Assembly: GCA_011065225.1 (NCBI GenBank) | Contig: JAAKFC010000022.1 | Span: 1-13,853, forward strand | Source: Chlamydiota bacterium | GTDB taxonomy: Bacteria; Chlamydiota; Chlamydiia; Chlamydiales; Rhabdochlamydiaceae | Reading direction: 5' to 3' | DNA: 13,853 bases | Shown here: positions 13,804 through 13,853 of the stretch, one piece after another | Position numbering within the stretch: the stretch's first letter is position 1 | How the letters are laid out: each line of letters begins with the position of its first letter | Program-made: the position numbers and the translations under genes | Notes under the pieces: model-generated | The model's input: the letters and a program-made list of their open reading frames with translations, nothing else | Databases searched by the model: none | Told to the model about the DNA's origin: nothing

Positions 13804-13853
13804 CAAGTTATATTTCGGAAGATTTTCGATGATCTTACGAGTATATTGGTGTA

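Noticed and set aside
1..13853. CRISPR array, tRNA, rRNA, insertion sequence or phage genes
   Set aside because: I looked for regularly spaced repeats, tRNA-like cloverleaf ends, transposase or integrase motifs and found none.

Overview
The window looks like a chromosomal segment of a Gram-negative, probably host-associated bacterium. A Chlamydiae-like (environmental chlamydia) origin is my best guess. This rests on the mid-40s to low-40s %GC feel of the sequence, the mix of housekeeping genes with many exported glycosyltransferase-like proteins, and the style of the orphan proteins. No rRNA, tRNA, mobile element or CRISPR array is visible, so the lineage is inferred rather than shown.

Region 1 (1-3315, + strand) is the 3' part of a bifunctional proline dehydrogenase / P5C dehydrogenase gene (putA). 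It is open to the left edge of the window, so its real start lies outside. Region 2 (3316-3970) holds an A+T-rich orphan gene on the - strand (150 aa, very strong ribosome binding site) and a 146-bp divergent spacer with an 18-bp palindrome. Region 3 (3971-6052, + strand) is a complete UvrD/PcrA-type superfamily 1 helicase.

Region 4 (6017-9817, - strand) is a tightly spaced run read from high to low coordinates. It encodes a membrane protein with a HEAAH zinc-protease-like motif, an unrecognised 367-aa protein with one hydrophobic segment, a lipoprotein whose body resembles the N-terminal glycosyltransferase domain of eukaryotic procollagen galactosyltransferases (COLGALT/GLT25), and a GT9 (heptosyltransferase-like) enzyme. 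The GT9 gene converges on and overlaps the helicase gene by 36 bp.

Region 5 (9969-13751, - strand) is the most unusual part: a four-gene operon in which each gene overlaps the next by exactly 4 nt (GTGA, ATGA, ATGA). A good sigma70-type promoter (TTGACG-N16-TACAAT) sits in front of it. Three genes are paralogous DXD-type (OCH1/TcdB-like, Gly_transf_sug) glycosyltransferases. Each has an N-terminal export signal, a shared N-terminal LMGKE/D..P.W motif and a C-terminal membrane anchor with a basic tail. The fourth is a methyltransferase-fold protein with an N-terminal basic membrane anchor and a damaged SAM-binding site. The predicted topology places all four catalytic domains outside the cytoplasm. 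The first paralog has also lost the Asp and Arg of the S-D-x-x-R catalytic motif but keeps DXD, suggesting a pseudo-enzyme partner.

Together, regions 4 and 5 look like a locus for glycan or protein modification outside the bacterial cytoplasm, made of five glycosyltransferase-like genes plus a methyltransferase-like one. Whether it acts in the periplasm, on the cell surface or on host material is inference.
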